Below, one piece after another: positions 21,690-32,690 of a DNA stretch of 64,000 bases (within the stretch, counting starts at the first letter, position 1; each line of letters starts with the position of its first letter). This DNA is from Agapanthus africanus (lineage: Eukaryota > Streptophyta > Magnoliopsida > Asparagales > Amaryllidaceae). A program made the position numbers and the translations under genes. The DNA is taken from contig CM057351.1 in assembly GCA_030015575.1 (NCBI GenBank), positions 2,996,001-3,060,000 of the forward strand, written 5' to 3'. The notes beneath the pieces were generated by a model. That model did no database searches and had not been told where the DNA came from. It saw only the letters and a program-made list of their open reading frames with translations.

Positions 21690-24310
21690 ATGTCTCCCCA
21701 GACGAATTCAGCTTCCAACGTGACCCCGATTCCGTACGTGGTCAAGATCAACGCTCATGTGGTTCTCCCTGCAAGCCTCAGTCAACAGTGGGAGGAACCG
21801 CCCCGCCAGTTTGGCTCCATCGTCATCTACCCTGCCGGAAGCGCTCATCTAGCGGAAATCCCGGCGGAACAGGTGGCAAAGCCGGTCTCAAGGGGTAAGA
21901 GGCCGAATGTCGTGATCGCCAAGGCACCACAACCGAAACTTAAGATGGTGTCTGAACGACTCCCTGGCGCTTTAGCTAGGGGCTAGAACTTCGGTACAGA
22001 GGGCAACATCAAATGTTACGGACGAGCTCAGGCGATGACTCCAACAAATGCACAATCGAGCGTATCTCCAAGGCCCTCCATCGACCGGTCTGCGGCGCCT
22101 TCCCAAAGAGCCAAAGTCTGCCAGATGCTTAGAACAGAAAAGTTAAGGCAGAAGCGGCTCAGGTATCGAGCCAACAAAAGGGCCAAGGCTTCGGTTAAAT
22201 AGAATCGTGTGAAGTTCCAAGTGCAGGGTTGTCCCGCGACGACGGCTGAGTCGGACGTAAGAATCAACAATTCCTTCGAGCCTCTGAAGTGGGTTCAGAA
22301 AAATGCCATGACCGCCAGAATCAAGAAGACAGCGGTCCGAACAGTGCCACAAAGAGACGTGTCCCAGCCCCAACAGAAAAGGTATGACACTGTCTCTTCA
22401 AGAGTCTATCAAGCACTTTGTGCTGCACGAAAGCAGTGGGGCAAACCCAGAAAAGATGCTCCAGCACCATTCAAGAACTTGGTTAGGTCAGCCACTTTCA
22501 ATCGACTACCAGCTACCGAAATAAGGGGGTCAAGACAGCGATCCGTGAAATCAGCTGCCAATGATAGAAAGACGGCCGGATATATCATCCATACGGTCTA
22601 TATAGCGGGCGGGCACCCCAGCGACAACCTTCGCAGCAAAAGCAAGGATGGGGCCACCACATCCCAAGCCCAATCTAGCCTGAATGTGGTTGCCGCTGCC
22701 CAAGAACAGCAGCCCCCGCTGGATGAAGAAAACCCTCTCGATGAGGATGATAGGCAGAAAGACCCCTCGGTCCATGCAGAGTCAAGCTCGGACAGCGAGG
22801 AAGAGCCGACTTTCCGCCCCAGGACTGCGGAGCAAGAGCTACTTCAAGAGCTTCAAAAACAGCTCAGGAGCAAAGATAAAGAGATGGCCAAGCTCTATTC
22901 GAAGATTGACGACTTAACGAACGTGGTGATGCAGCTTACGGCTCAAATTGCTCGAGCGCCTCCCAATCAAGCACAAGCCGCTACTAATCAGCCGGGTGAT
23001 GACAATCTGAGGCAGCCAATGCCTGTTCCTTCGGGTCCCAGACTGGTCGAGCCACATGAAAGCCGGCCACATTCCGCTTCTGGGGACGCCTTGGCCCCAG
23101 ATAGCACCATCCCGCTAACACAGGATCGGATAATGGATTTGGTCACCAGCAAGGTTAAAACATTGGTGGCCGAAGCTGAACCTCAGAAAGAAATCGGCAG
23201 TAGTGGGCGGCCATATCCCGCGCAGTACGATCTGATTGAGTTCCCAAGCGGCTACATCATTCCTAAGTTCGGAATATTTGATGGAACGGGGAATGCAAAT
23301 CAGCACGTCGCCCACTTCAAAGCATCGTGCGGAAATACAGGGGGCAATGACGCGCTCCTTCTTCGTCATTTTGTCAACAGCCTGACCGGTGTCGCTTTCG
23401 ATTGGTACGCGAGCATACCAGACGGGTCCGTCATTACCTTTGCCCAAATGGAGTCTCTGTTCCGGCAAAGGTTCATGAGCGTCAGTGATAAAATCTCCAT
23501 CGCCGACCTTGTGAGGACCAAGCCAGGGAAGAATGAAAGCAACACTGACTTTATTGCCCGATGGCATAATCTCACGGTCAAGTGCGAACCGCCGCTAGAG
23601 CAGGACCAGTCCGTCAGCCTTCTCATTGGGAACCTCAGCAATTGGATGGTCCCATTCTTATGTACAGCGGGTTCAAGACATTTCAGGAGCTAACCAAGAA
23701 AGTCCAAATGCTGGAACGCTCGAAGCAAGAGTCCCCGCAGGATTCTCAGAGGGAGAAGACTTGGAAAAGCAAGCGGGACGACAACCGTAGAAGCGGGAGT
23801 TCCAGCAGTACCAATGTCTTCAATGCGTCTGACAATGAAGAAAAGCGAAGGGCGGCCGAATCCAAAACTAACCGGTCTCGAAAGCCATTGCTGGGAGGAG
23901 ATGGGCCTTCCCTAGAGGAGAAAAAGAACAAGGTTTACTCTTTCAGAAGGGACAAGGTCCGCAAGATATTTAAAGATGCCTTGAACAACGGCCTCCAATT
24001 GCCGGAGTCGAAAAGACCCCAAGAAGCAAAAATGACCGACAATCCTCTGTATTGCCCATACCACCGAGTAGTGAGCCATGCGATCGAGGATTGCTATATC
24101 TTCAAAGATTGGGTTGAGAAGCAGTACAAGGATGGAGAGATCGAACTGTCCAAAAGTGTGTTGGTGAACAATCAAGTTGCAACCACCAACTTTATACAGA
24201 CAGAAACTGAAGCCTTCTGGGAGCAGACAGCCGAACCCGCTGCCCTGAGAAATGAAACGGACTCATCGCGGCCTCCGTGGAGTACGCACATTTCTAATAA
24301 GACGAAGAAG
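21690..24310 (+). pseudogene. Tat-like gag region
   Basis: The gag-like coding region begins near 21690 (MSPQTNSASN). A coiled-coil-like, acidic middle lies near 22700-22930. The retrotransposon gag domain lies near 23220-23640 (for example FDGTGNANQHVAHFKASCG and AFDWYASIPDGSV). A cysteine/histidine motif of Tat type, CPYHRVVSHAIEDCYIFKDW, lies near 24055-24110. Gag makes the virus-like particle in which reverse transcription takes place. The region is broken, with about two or three breaks, and is interrupted at 24315 by the LARD. Confidence 0.85.
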
Positions 24311-24315
24311 ATGAT
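24311..24315. repeat. Target-site duplication of LARD, left copy (ATGAT)
   Basis: ATGAT here equals 35012-35016, a perfect 5-bp duplication that fixes the LARD ends inside the Tat-like coding region. Confidence 0.95.
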
Positions 24316-24589
24316 TGTAACATTTCATAAAATAAAATATTATTTTGGGAATTTTATGAATTATTATACAATAAATTATAAATGGATTATTTACTAAACT
24401 CAATTAGTATTTCACTAATTTTGCATTAATCGTGTTTATGTGCATGTCATGCAACATGACATGTTGCATGCACTTATAACACTTTTGAAATGAACCACGG
24501 TTAAAATCCCTTATTTTTTTGCACATTGCACACATTTATGGTTTTGTAAAAAAAAATTAATTACTAATTAAATATTATTAGTTTCCTAT

Positions 24590-25240
24590 CCTCATCCACA
24601 CAATTTTCAGTTCTCTTCTCACATTTTTTTTTCCTCACCCCCAAAATTTTCTTCCATCCCCTGAGAAACCCATCGAGGGATTCGAGATCTAAATCTCGAA
24701 TGGCGATCGTCCCTAAATCTTTCCTCGTCGTCGTCGCTATAAACCTTCGGGCCTGATTCGAGCTGTGCCGATGGAGATCCGGGCGGTGGAGATCCGATTG
24801 GGCGCCAGCACCATCATCCCCTTCAACGAGTTCGGCTTCACACATGCCGGCATCCTCGAGCTCAACGTCACCGGCGTCGTGGTCTTCGAGCCCCGACCCG
24901 ATCTCGACCTCGACCTCTTCCAGCCGGCTTCTTCCTCCCCACTCGTGACAAGTGGATTCGTGTGCTGTAGAAAATCAAGGAGTTTGACGACGCGTGCGCC
25001 TGCAGTCCGATCTCGTGAAGCTCATCTTCACCCTCGACCGCCTCCCCAAGCCCAGGGGCATCCGTGCGGCCAAGCTCGACGCGGTGTTCCACATGTCGAA
25101 CCCGGGGCAGTAGGCGCTGCTGTTCACAGCCGAGGGTCTCTATGTCCGTCGGGTCCGCCATGTACGATCTCGAGCCCCAGTCCAACTTGAGGATCTACCT
25201 CTCCGCTGGCTCTGCTGTCTTCCTGCAGGGATCTCGAGCG
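24590..25240 (+). pseudogene. Captured fragment of a Lung-7TM/GOLD-domain receptor-like gene (LTR copy 1)
   Basis: A GC-rich block unlike the surrounding AT-rich LTR. It begins with what looks like a 5' UTR, then a start at 24700 reading MAIVPKSFLVVVA, which resembles a signal peptide. A conserved-looking block FNEFGFTHAGILELNVTG follows near 24822-24875, and LQSDLVKLIFTLDRLPKP near 25000-25055. From memory these match the N-terminal lumenal region of plant Lung seven-transmembrane receptor-like proteins (the CAND6/7 type). Family members are membrane proteins of the secretory route, but here only the N-terminal region is present and the transmembrane part is absent. The blocks lie in different frames, so it cannot encode the protein. 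The family call needs a database search. Confidence 0.6.
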
Positions 25241-25249
25241 ATATTTGTC

Positions 25250-26430
25250 CGTTGGTGATGAGAGTTGTGGTTGTTGGGCTTGCTGAGTTGTTGAAGAGAG
25301 ATAGGGATTTAGATTGATGTGCCCCTTGTGAAGCGCTGTTGCGATTGTGCGGTTGAGCTTCTGAGGGAGGGGGATGAGGCCATGAGATTGGCTGTGGTAA
25401 GTGAATATGCGCGATTAATTATAATGACTAATCTTGGAGACTGTGGCGAGCTGATAATTGTTTAGCTTTGTTAGATGGCAAGAGGTATGAGTTTGAAGGA
25501 TGCACTATCAATTAGTCTAAATATCTATTATCATCTGCTACTGGAGCTTTTGTTCATGGAATAGAAGGCGAATTCCACGAGCTGTTCAATAGCAAACTAT
25601 GGAAATATCATTTCATATGGCAAGACATGATCGTCTAATAGTACAGGAGAAAGACATGCATAAGTTGGTTGGTTCGTTTGCTGATAATTGTCCAGTGATC
25701 AGACATGCAGCAAGAAAAGTGTTTGGGTTAATGATGCAGCGTAAACTTGGAATGTCTATATCTTCAGTTGATGCCCTTATCTTTAAGTTAGTGATGCATC
25801 CAGAGATAGGACCATTCTGTGAAGGTGATCTGAGCTTGGATAGTCCCATGTAGCAGCTTTATTAGTGTTTGCTATCTCACTATCTTTCTCAGATTAGAAG
25901 CTTACTTCTGATGTTCCTCCAGAAATATTTTCTTTCGCTATTCCTTTTGTGGGAGGAATATCTCGTCCATTAAGAGATATTGTACATCCTGATTTGCTTA
26001 TGGCCTATTTGTGCAATCGTAGTGGACTGTCATTTCCATCCAGTGCGGAATCGTTACCATGTGCAGTTGATGATGGCATTTCAAATATCAAAGAGGGCAC
26101 CAGCCAAATATGCAGCTCATCATGGTCCATTCATAATGGAACATTAGAAACTAGTTTCAAAGGAAATCTGTTTGATTTGACTGAGGCATCGATTTCGGTT
26201 GGTCAATATAGAGAACATGACGATAATTATATTCAATCTCTAAAGCTTTCAATCATAATAGTTAACGAAACCTGGCAGCCGATACAATCACAGCATACAC
26301 GCACGCAAAGGATCTTGAGAACTTGCAAAGGAAAGCTGGAGATGATTGCTTGGAATGCCGATGGATCTATTGGTGCCTTACTGTCCTTTGCACTATGCTA
26401 TGTTCAGGTACAAGCGCTTGGATTTTCAGA
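25250..26430 (+). pseudogene. Captured fragment of a SIEL/Integrator-subunit-4-like ARM-repeat gene (LTR copy 1)
   Basis: Successive blocks resemble the plant ARM/HEAT-repeat protein SIEL (Integrator subunit 4 family). They are VELLREGDEAMRLAVVSE near 25350, AFVHGIEGEFHE near 25550, KLVGSFADNCPVIRHAARKV near 25662-25721, IPFVGGISRPLRDIVHPDLL near 25940-26000 and TCKGKLEMIAWNADGSIGAL near 26320-26380. The order is that of the parent protein, with gaps and frame changes. Exon-like blocks follow each other with no clear introns, which suggests capture from spliced RNA. SIEL-type proteins act in the nucleus and endosomes, and Integrator processes small nuclear RNAs. The match is from memory and must be confirmed. 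This copy cannot make a full protein. Confidence 0.6.
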
Positions 26431-26484
26431 ACGATGAAAGAGGGCAAGACATCCGCCGGGATCGACTAGAGCGAGGCGTTGTAG

Positions 26485-28172
26485 GTGAGTAGATGTATAT
26501 CTACGGGGGGGAAGTCGGGTGGATGGCGTTTAGCACCCCCGCAACGTAAAATAGGAATAGTACTTATTGTCATTAGGAAACCAGATGTGACCTTAGATTC
26601 TTAATGAGTAGGACCCTAGTAATGACCCTAGGCAGGACTAGACTGATTTAGGAAGACCATACCAGAGGATGAATACCTTGGAAGAGATTCGTAGGTTTCA
26701 GGTAGAAACACACATACGCACACACTGAAACTCGATAGGTGTATACGTGTATGTGTATATATATATAGGACTAGGTATAGGTATATATATATACAACACG
26801 TATATGGGATACATTGATGTGATGATTGATCCGCACTCTTGATTTGAGGAAGTCATACTATGTACGTGACGCTATTGAGGCTGGATCGCCGACTATTAGA
26901 GATATGGACTCAGACTTTAGGTGTACTCCTACTTCTTATCGACTAGTTCTTAGGTTTAGTTTTCCTTAGGAGGTTAGATGGACACTAGTTTAGGTTCGAG
27001 TCTTATAGTGGTAGTTATATTTGTATGTCAAATGGGTGGGTAACACACATCTGTCTTTACTTTCATACCGTAATCATAATGTGCATGTTCATATATATGT
27101 TTCTATAATCAGCATAAAACTTTGCCTGTTAGGACAGCAACACCATTACCGATGATGCGCATATTCCACGCACACTTATTTGCCGGCTCACACATATCAT
27201 CATCGGTAATTGCTATGTCACGTACACTTTAGATCATATTATCTTTTATTGATAGAATCAGTTAACAACTAGACCGATATAATATTGTGATTACTTTCTG
27301 ATGTTATTATAGACATGGTATTTATTACTTAGACATTCATGCATTCATTTTTTCATGTTATCATGCAGTATTATGGGCATATGCCGACACTTATCATATT
27401 CTTACTCATGATTTTGAGATTTGGATTTCTATGAGATTTCTGGATTTTGGGGAAAACCGCAAGAATATATAAAAACTTCTCTCTCTCTCCTCCTCTCTTT
27501 TTAAAACATAAGATACGGTTTTCTCGTGATGTATGTGTCGTCCACCATGAGATTTCATGTTTTCTGATGGATTTCGAGACCCGATTCGAGGAGTGGATGA
27601 ACCGTCTCGGGTACATGGTGGGCCCGGTATGGTACCCCGGGGCAAGAAGATCGAGTTGTAGACGATGAGCCTGGCAGGGGAAGGCTACCTACCGGTGATG
27701 TCTGGCACGGCGGATATCCGGAGGATACCGACCGTTGTCGTGAGATTTGATGATATGGGCCGATTCGGACTGACGGAGCCCGAGATATTGAGACTTGAGA
27801 TTACATGTTTTGTGTCGATGCTTGACACGGATTTCAATTGATTTCATCGTTGATGTTTTAGATTTCTATACACTTTACCATGATAAAAGCTAAAGATTTT
27901 CTTTATACAGATATATCTAGATTTCAGGATTGGTCATTTTATATTCATGGTGCATGCATACCCATTCATATGATAAAGTACTATATGAGGCACTGACACG
28001 AGCACGGTGTATTTGCATTTACACGTAGTATTACCCTGCTATTACTAGATGATTGGGATATAGTAGTGTATTATTATGACCTAGGATAGCGTCGTGCATT
28101 CGATTTCTTTTCGTAGATGTCTTCTATTCACGAGTTGGCAACTCACCCCCGTTGTGCCAATTTTTTTTCAGG
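26485..28172 (+). other. Candidate LTR intron: conserved donor and acceptor-like sites
   Basis: TAG|GTGAGTAG at 26484/26485 is a near-perfect 5' splice site, and TTTTTTTTCAG|GTTC at 28172/28173 a strong 3' splice site. The Tekay-like LTR keeps both at the corresponding places (minus strand, donor at 53579, acceptor at 51814) despite divergence in between. Splicing here is inferred from conservation, not shown. Confidence 0.4.
27145..27210 (+). other. Conserved stem-loop in LARD LTR
   Basis: ATTACCGATGATG (27145-27157) and its exact complement CATCATCGGTAAT (27198-27210) enclose a 40-base loop. The second LTR has the same stem at 33405-33417/33458-33470. The Tekay-like LTR has a perfect stem of different sequence at the same place (53373-53431). 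Confidence 0.75.
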
Positions 28173-28754
28173 TTCGGTATACAGGTTTCCTTGGCAGCTT
28201 GCTGGCACATCTTTTCTTTCAGGGTGATTTGCACGGTAGGTTGGTTCACTTGTATCTGAACCACCATTGTATTTTTTATTCATTCATTTGTATCTAGTAA
28301 GCTCCATCAACCATACTTGTATTACTTGATAAGTTTATTGGACCAGTTATTTATTTCGACCTTAGAGTCGCGCTTGTATTATTCTGATCTAGTGGTTTTG
28401 TTTTCTTTTGAGTTTTGAGCCTCGCCCTTTGGCGTTGTATATTATTGTGCTTGCTGTGGTTGTCTCCGCCTGTTGGCGTTGAGCTAGCACCCGTGTGGGG
28501 ATGCTTTTTATTGTTTATGTATATTATGCTTGTTGTACCCGTTTGGGGCCAGTTTTTACAGAGGAGACTCTGCCAAAATTTTTGGGAAAATTTGCTGATG
28601 CTTTTAAACTTGTTTCCTTCATGTTTCTTTTACTTCTTCTTCTTCTTTTATGGTTTAGATTTCTGGGCTTCGGCTTACTTAGGTTACGTTGCGCCTCTAG
28701 ACGCTTCGTAATCTAAGTGCCGGTCACGTTCCGTACTTTCAGGCCATGACAAAG

Positions 28755-28768
28755 TTGGTATCAGAGCG
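28755..28768 (+). promoter_or_regulatory. LARD primer binding site (initiator-Met tRNA)
   Basis: The sequence AGTTGGTATCAGAGC starts just after the LTR end, and its TGGTATCAGAGC core complements initiator-Met tRNA. The downstream leader resembles that of the Tekay-like element (minus strand, 51312 downward). Confidence 0.9.
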
Positions 28769-30560
28769 CTAGGTTTAACCTTGAATAGGTCTAGGGTGAC
28801 TCTTGGTTGATGGAGTAGGTGACTTAGGTAGAGTGACGTACCGTTGGTATGGTCCGCGGCATACTTACGATACGTTACTCTGCTTAAGGAGCCTTAGAAT
28901 GTACATTGTTTGCACCGTATTTCATTCGTTCCTTTGATCTATCTTCGTCGATATCGGATGGTAGTTTCTGTTACCACGGACATACTGGCAGAGGGAGCTA
29001 CGGCTCAAATGCGATAACCGTTAGGGTATCGTTTATTCTTGAGGATTGAAGCATTGCTTAGCGTGCGGACGAAGGGTATTCACATGTCGTCCGGATGAAG
29101 TTAAAGGGTTCGAACGATTATCAGAAAACCATTTTCCCAAGTTTAAGGTATTCGGAAGAACATGCAGGTATTTCGATGGACCCTCTAGAAGAATGAAACC
29201 CTAACTCGACATAATGACCACGAGAACGCCCTTGAACCTTCGGGTTTACGGCAATTCCGCGGTGCCATTAGTGAGGCTTGGGTTTGCCCTTCTACGGCTG
29301 GATCATCGATGCTGGGGTATGTACCGGATATTTTTAAGCTTTATTTGAGTGTTGAGTTCTAGGGGAATTATGGGATCTTGATGGATCGATCGAAAAGTTT
29401 AATGTAGTCCGGATATCAAGTGAAGGGATCGACTATGTGGGAGACTCTAGACATGAGTATTGCCGTTGGTAGCGCAGTCAGCACACCTATGAAAAGACGA
29501 GTTCGAAGCAATCGACATCAGCGGAAAGAGGCGCACATTGACGATAGTGTTTACGATTGTGATTTGGTGATTTGAATTTCATATTTCTGTTATTGGATTT
29601 TGGTATTTTGAGGATTTTGTTTTACGATTGGCATTTCTTATGTGTGCATTCATTACATTCTATTCGTGCTTCATATATCAGTTGTATTGATGATGTTTTG
29701 TACATACCCAGTACACTCGATTTGGTTTTATAAATTTTGAGATTTTGATTTGATTGCGTGCATATGGGTTACACATGATTTTGACATATGCTTCGACCTA
29801 GTTTTCATGAATCCTTGTACTGTGATTTCGATTTTGATATTCGGTGTATGTTTTCGTGCACCATGTGCACCTGATTGAGATTCTTGCGCAAATTCGGTGC
29901 ACTTGATGCGATTTTGTGCACACCAGATGCACTAAATCGGGGTTTTGTGCAGATTAGATACACCTGATATTGAGTCGTGCACGCCCGCTGCACTTGACAG
30001 ATATTTTTGGTGCACACCTGTTGCACTTAGTTTTGTTTTTGTGTGTATTCGTGGTATCTGTATTTGGCTTCGATTTTAGTGCGCACCAGGCGCACATGAT
30101 ATTTTTATGATGTGAATGGGATTGATTTCAGTTTGAGCATTATGTTTTTATAATCTTTACTATTTGATTTAGTAACCAGGCGGGACGTGTATGTTAAATA
30201 AAAGATATATATAGCTATTTTTTTTAAAAATAAACGTCCGCTACTTATGCCGTGACGCGTGCATCGCACGACGATTTTCAAGAGGGGTTTTTGTATGCTT
30301 CTTTATTGAGATGTTTAGACGATTTTACTACGATGCGCACTATATACATATAAGTTATAGTTTTGATATATATTATGTTGGTTTTCGTACTGGATTTTGA
30401 TATTTTATTTTCACCATAACTCCGATGATTGCATTATGCATGACGGAGTTGATTATAGTTATGTATTGATGATTTCGGAGCCCCGACGACTTGATGGTTT
30501 TGCTTGGATGTTTTAGTGTTTGGGAGAAGTTTTAATTTAAATTCGGAGACCGAATTTATT
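28769..30560 (+). other. LARD body, no coding capacity seen
   Basis: About 1.8 kb. The first 200 bases match the Tekay-like leader. I see no gag, protease, reverse transcriptase or integrase motif in any frame. A degenerate repeat rich in GTGCAC and GATGCACT occupies about 29850-30110, and the rest is T-rich. Short open frames, such as that on the minus strand near 29805-30026, come from the repeat. Confidence 0.75.
29850..30110. repeat. Degenerate tandem repeat with GTGCAC motifs in LARD body
   Basis: About six or seven irregular units of roughly 35-40 bp. Each has a TTTTGTGCAC-like start and a GATGCACTTGAT-like end (for example near 29880, 29915, 29945, 29985 and 30010). Divergence between units is high, so the array is old relative to the insertion. 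Confidence 0.6.
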
Positions 30561-30561
30561 T

Positions 30562-30574
30562 AAGGAGGGAAGAT
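30562..30574 (+). promoter_or_regulatory. LARD polypurine tract
   Basis: AAGGAGGGAAGAT abuts the 3' LTR. The Tekay-like element has AAGGGGGGAAGAT at the same place, supporting common origin. Confidence 0.88.
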
Positions 30575-30849
30575 TGTAACATTTCATAAAATAAAATATT
30601 ATTTTGGGAATTTTATGAATTATTATACAATAAATTATAAATGGATTATTTACTAAACTCAATTAGTATTTCACTAATTTTGCATTAATCGTGTTTATGT
30701 GCATGTCATGCAACATGACATGTTGCATGCACTTATAACACTTTTGAAATGAACCACGGTTAAAATCCCTCATTTTTTTGCACATTGCACACATTTATGG
30801 TTTTGTAAAAAAAAAATTAATTACTAATTAAATATTATTAGTTTCCTAT

Positions 30850-31500
30850 CCTCATCCACACAATTTTCAGTTCTCTTCTCACATTTTTTTTTCCTCACCC
30901 CCAAAATTTTCTTCCATCCCCTGAGAAACCCATCGAGGGATTCGAGATCTAAATCTCGAATGGCGATCGTCCCTAAATCTTTCCTCGTCGTCGTCGCTAT
31001 CAACCTTCGGGCCTGATTCGAGCTGTGCCGATGGAGATCCGGGCGGTGGAGATCCGATTGGGCGCCAGCACCATCATCCCCTTCAACGAGTTCGGCTTCA
31101 CACATGCCGGCATCCTCGAGCTCAACGTCACCGGCATCGCAGTCTTCGAGCCCCGACCCGATCTCGACCTCGACCTCTTCCAGCCGGCTTCTTCCTCCCC
31201 ACTCGTGACAAGTGGCTTCGTGTGCTGTAGAAAATCAAAGAGTTTGACGACGCGTGCGCCTGCAGTCCGATCTCGTGAAGCTCATCTTCACCCTCGACCG
31301 CCTCCCCAAGCCCAGGGGCATCCGTGCGGCCAAGCTCGACGCGGTGTTCCACATGTCGAACCCGGGGCAGTAGGCGCTGCTGTTCACAGCCGAGGGTCTC
31401 TATGTCCGTCGGGTCCGCCATGTACGATCTCGAGCCCCAGTCCAACTTGAGGATCTACCTCTCCGCTGGCTCTGCTGTCTTCCTGCAGGGATCTCGAGCG
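30850..31500 (+). pseudogene. Captured Lung-7TM-like fragment (LTR copy 2)
   Basis: Copy of 24590-25240, offset by 6260 bp, with a few changes (for example VTGIAVFEP where copy 1 has VTGVVVFEP). Because both LTRs carry the fragment, the capture came before this insertion and was copied by reverse transcription as part of the LTR. Confidence 0.6.
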
Positions 31501-31509
31501 ATATTTGTC

Positions 31510-32690
31510 CGTTGGTGATGAGAGTTGTGGTTGTTGGGCTTGCTGAGTTGTTGAAGAGAGATAGGGATTTAGATTGATGTGCCCCTTGTGAAGCGCTGTT
31601 GCGATTGTGCGGTTGAGCTTCTGAGGGAGGGGGATGAGGCCATGAGATTGGCTGTGGTAAGTGAATATGCGCGATTAATTATAATGACTAATCTTGGAGA
31701 CTGTGGCGAGCTGATAATTGTTTAGCTTTGTTAGATGGCAAGATGTATGAGTTTGAAGGATGCTCTATCAATTAGTCTAAATATCTATTATCATCTGCTA
31801 CTGGAGCTTTTGTTCATGGAATAGAAGGCGAATTCCACGAGCTGTTCAATAGCAAACTATGGAAATATCATTTCATATGGCAAGACATGATCGTCTAATA
31901 GTACAGGAGAAAGAAAGGCATAAGTTGGTTGGTTCGTTTGCTGATAATTGTGCAGTGATCAGACATGCAGCAAGAAAAGTGTTTGGGTTAATGATGCAGC
32001 GTAAACTTGGAATGTCTATATCTTCAGTTGATGCCCTTATCTTTAAGTTAGTGATGCATCCAGAGATAGGACCATTCTGTGAAGGTGATCTGAGCTTGGA
32101 TAGTCCCATGTAGCAGCTTTATTAGTGTTTGCTATCTCACTATCTTTCTCAGATTAGAAGCTTACTTCTGATGTTCCTCCAAAAATATTTTCTTTCACTA
32201 TTCCTTTTGTGGGAGGAATATCTCGTCCATTAAGAGATATTGTACATCCTGATTTGCTTATGGCCTATTTGTGCAATCGTAGTGGACTGTCATTTCCATC
32301 CAGTGCTGAATCATTACCATGTGCAGTTGATGATGGCATTTCAAATATCAAAGAGGGCACCATCCAAATATGCAGCTCATCATGGTCCATTCATAATGGA
32401 ACATTAGAAACTAGTTTCAAAGGAAATCTGTTTGATTTGACTGAGGCATCGATTTCGGTTGGTCAATATAGAGAACATGACGATAATTATATTCAATCTC
32501 TAAAGCTTTCAATCATAATAGTTAACGAAACCTGGCAGCCGATACAATCACAGCATACACGCACGCAAAGGATCTTGAGAACTTGCAAAGGAAAGCTGGA
32601 GATGATTGCTTGGAATGCCGATGGATCTATTGGTGCCTTACTGTCCTTTGCACTATGCTATGTTCAGGTACAAGCGCTTGGATTTTCAGA
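31510..32690 (+). pseudogene. Captured SIEL/INTS4-like fragment (LTR copy 2)
   Basis: Copy of 25250-26430 with a few changes. The blocks and their order are the same. It ends near GGATTTTCAG, where sequence shared with the Tekay-like LTR resumes. Confidence 0.6.

Larger units (their letters stand above)
24316..28751 (+). repeat. LARD 5' LTR
   Basis: Starts TGTAACATTTC and ends AGGCCATGACA. Near-identical to 30575-35011. From about 24590 to 26430 it is captured host sequence. From about 26440 to the end it aligns with the R/U5 side of the Tekay-like LTR (minus strand, about 53640 down to 51313). Confidence 0.95.

Noticed and set aside
25949-26437. 162-codon frame as an independent host gene
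   Set aside because: It is part of the captured SIEL/INTS4-like fragment inside the LARD LTR and recurs at 32209-32697.
27466-27475. TATATAAAAA as the LARD promoter
   Set aside because: The matching place in the Tekay-like LTR has no TATA box and lies well downstream of that LTR's TATATAA, so this is more likely transcribed sequence. Not excluded.
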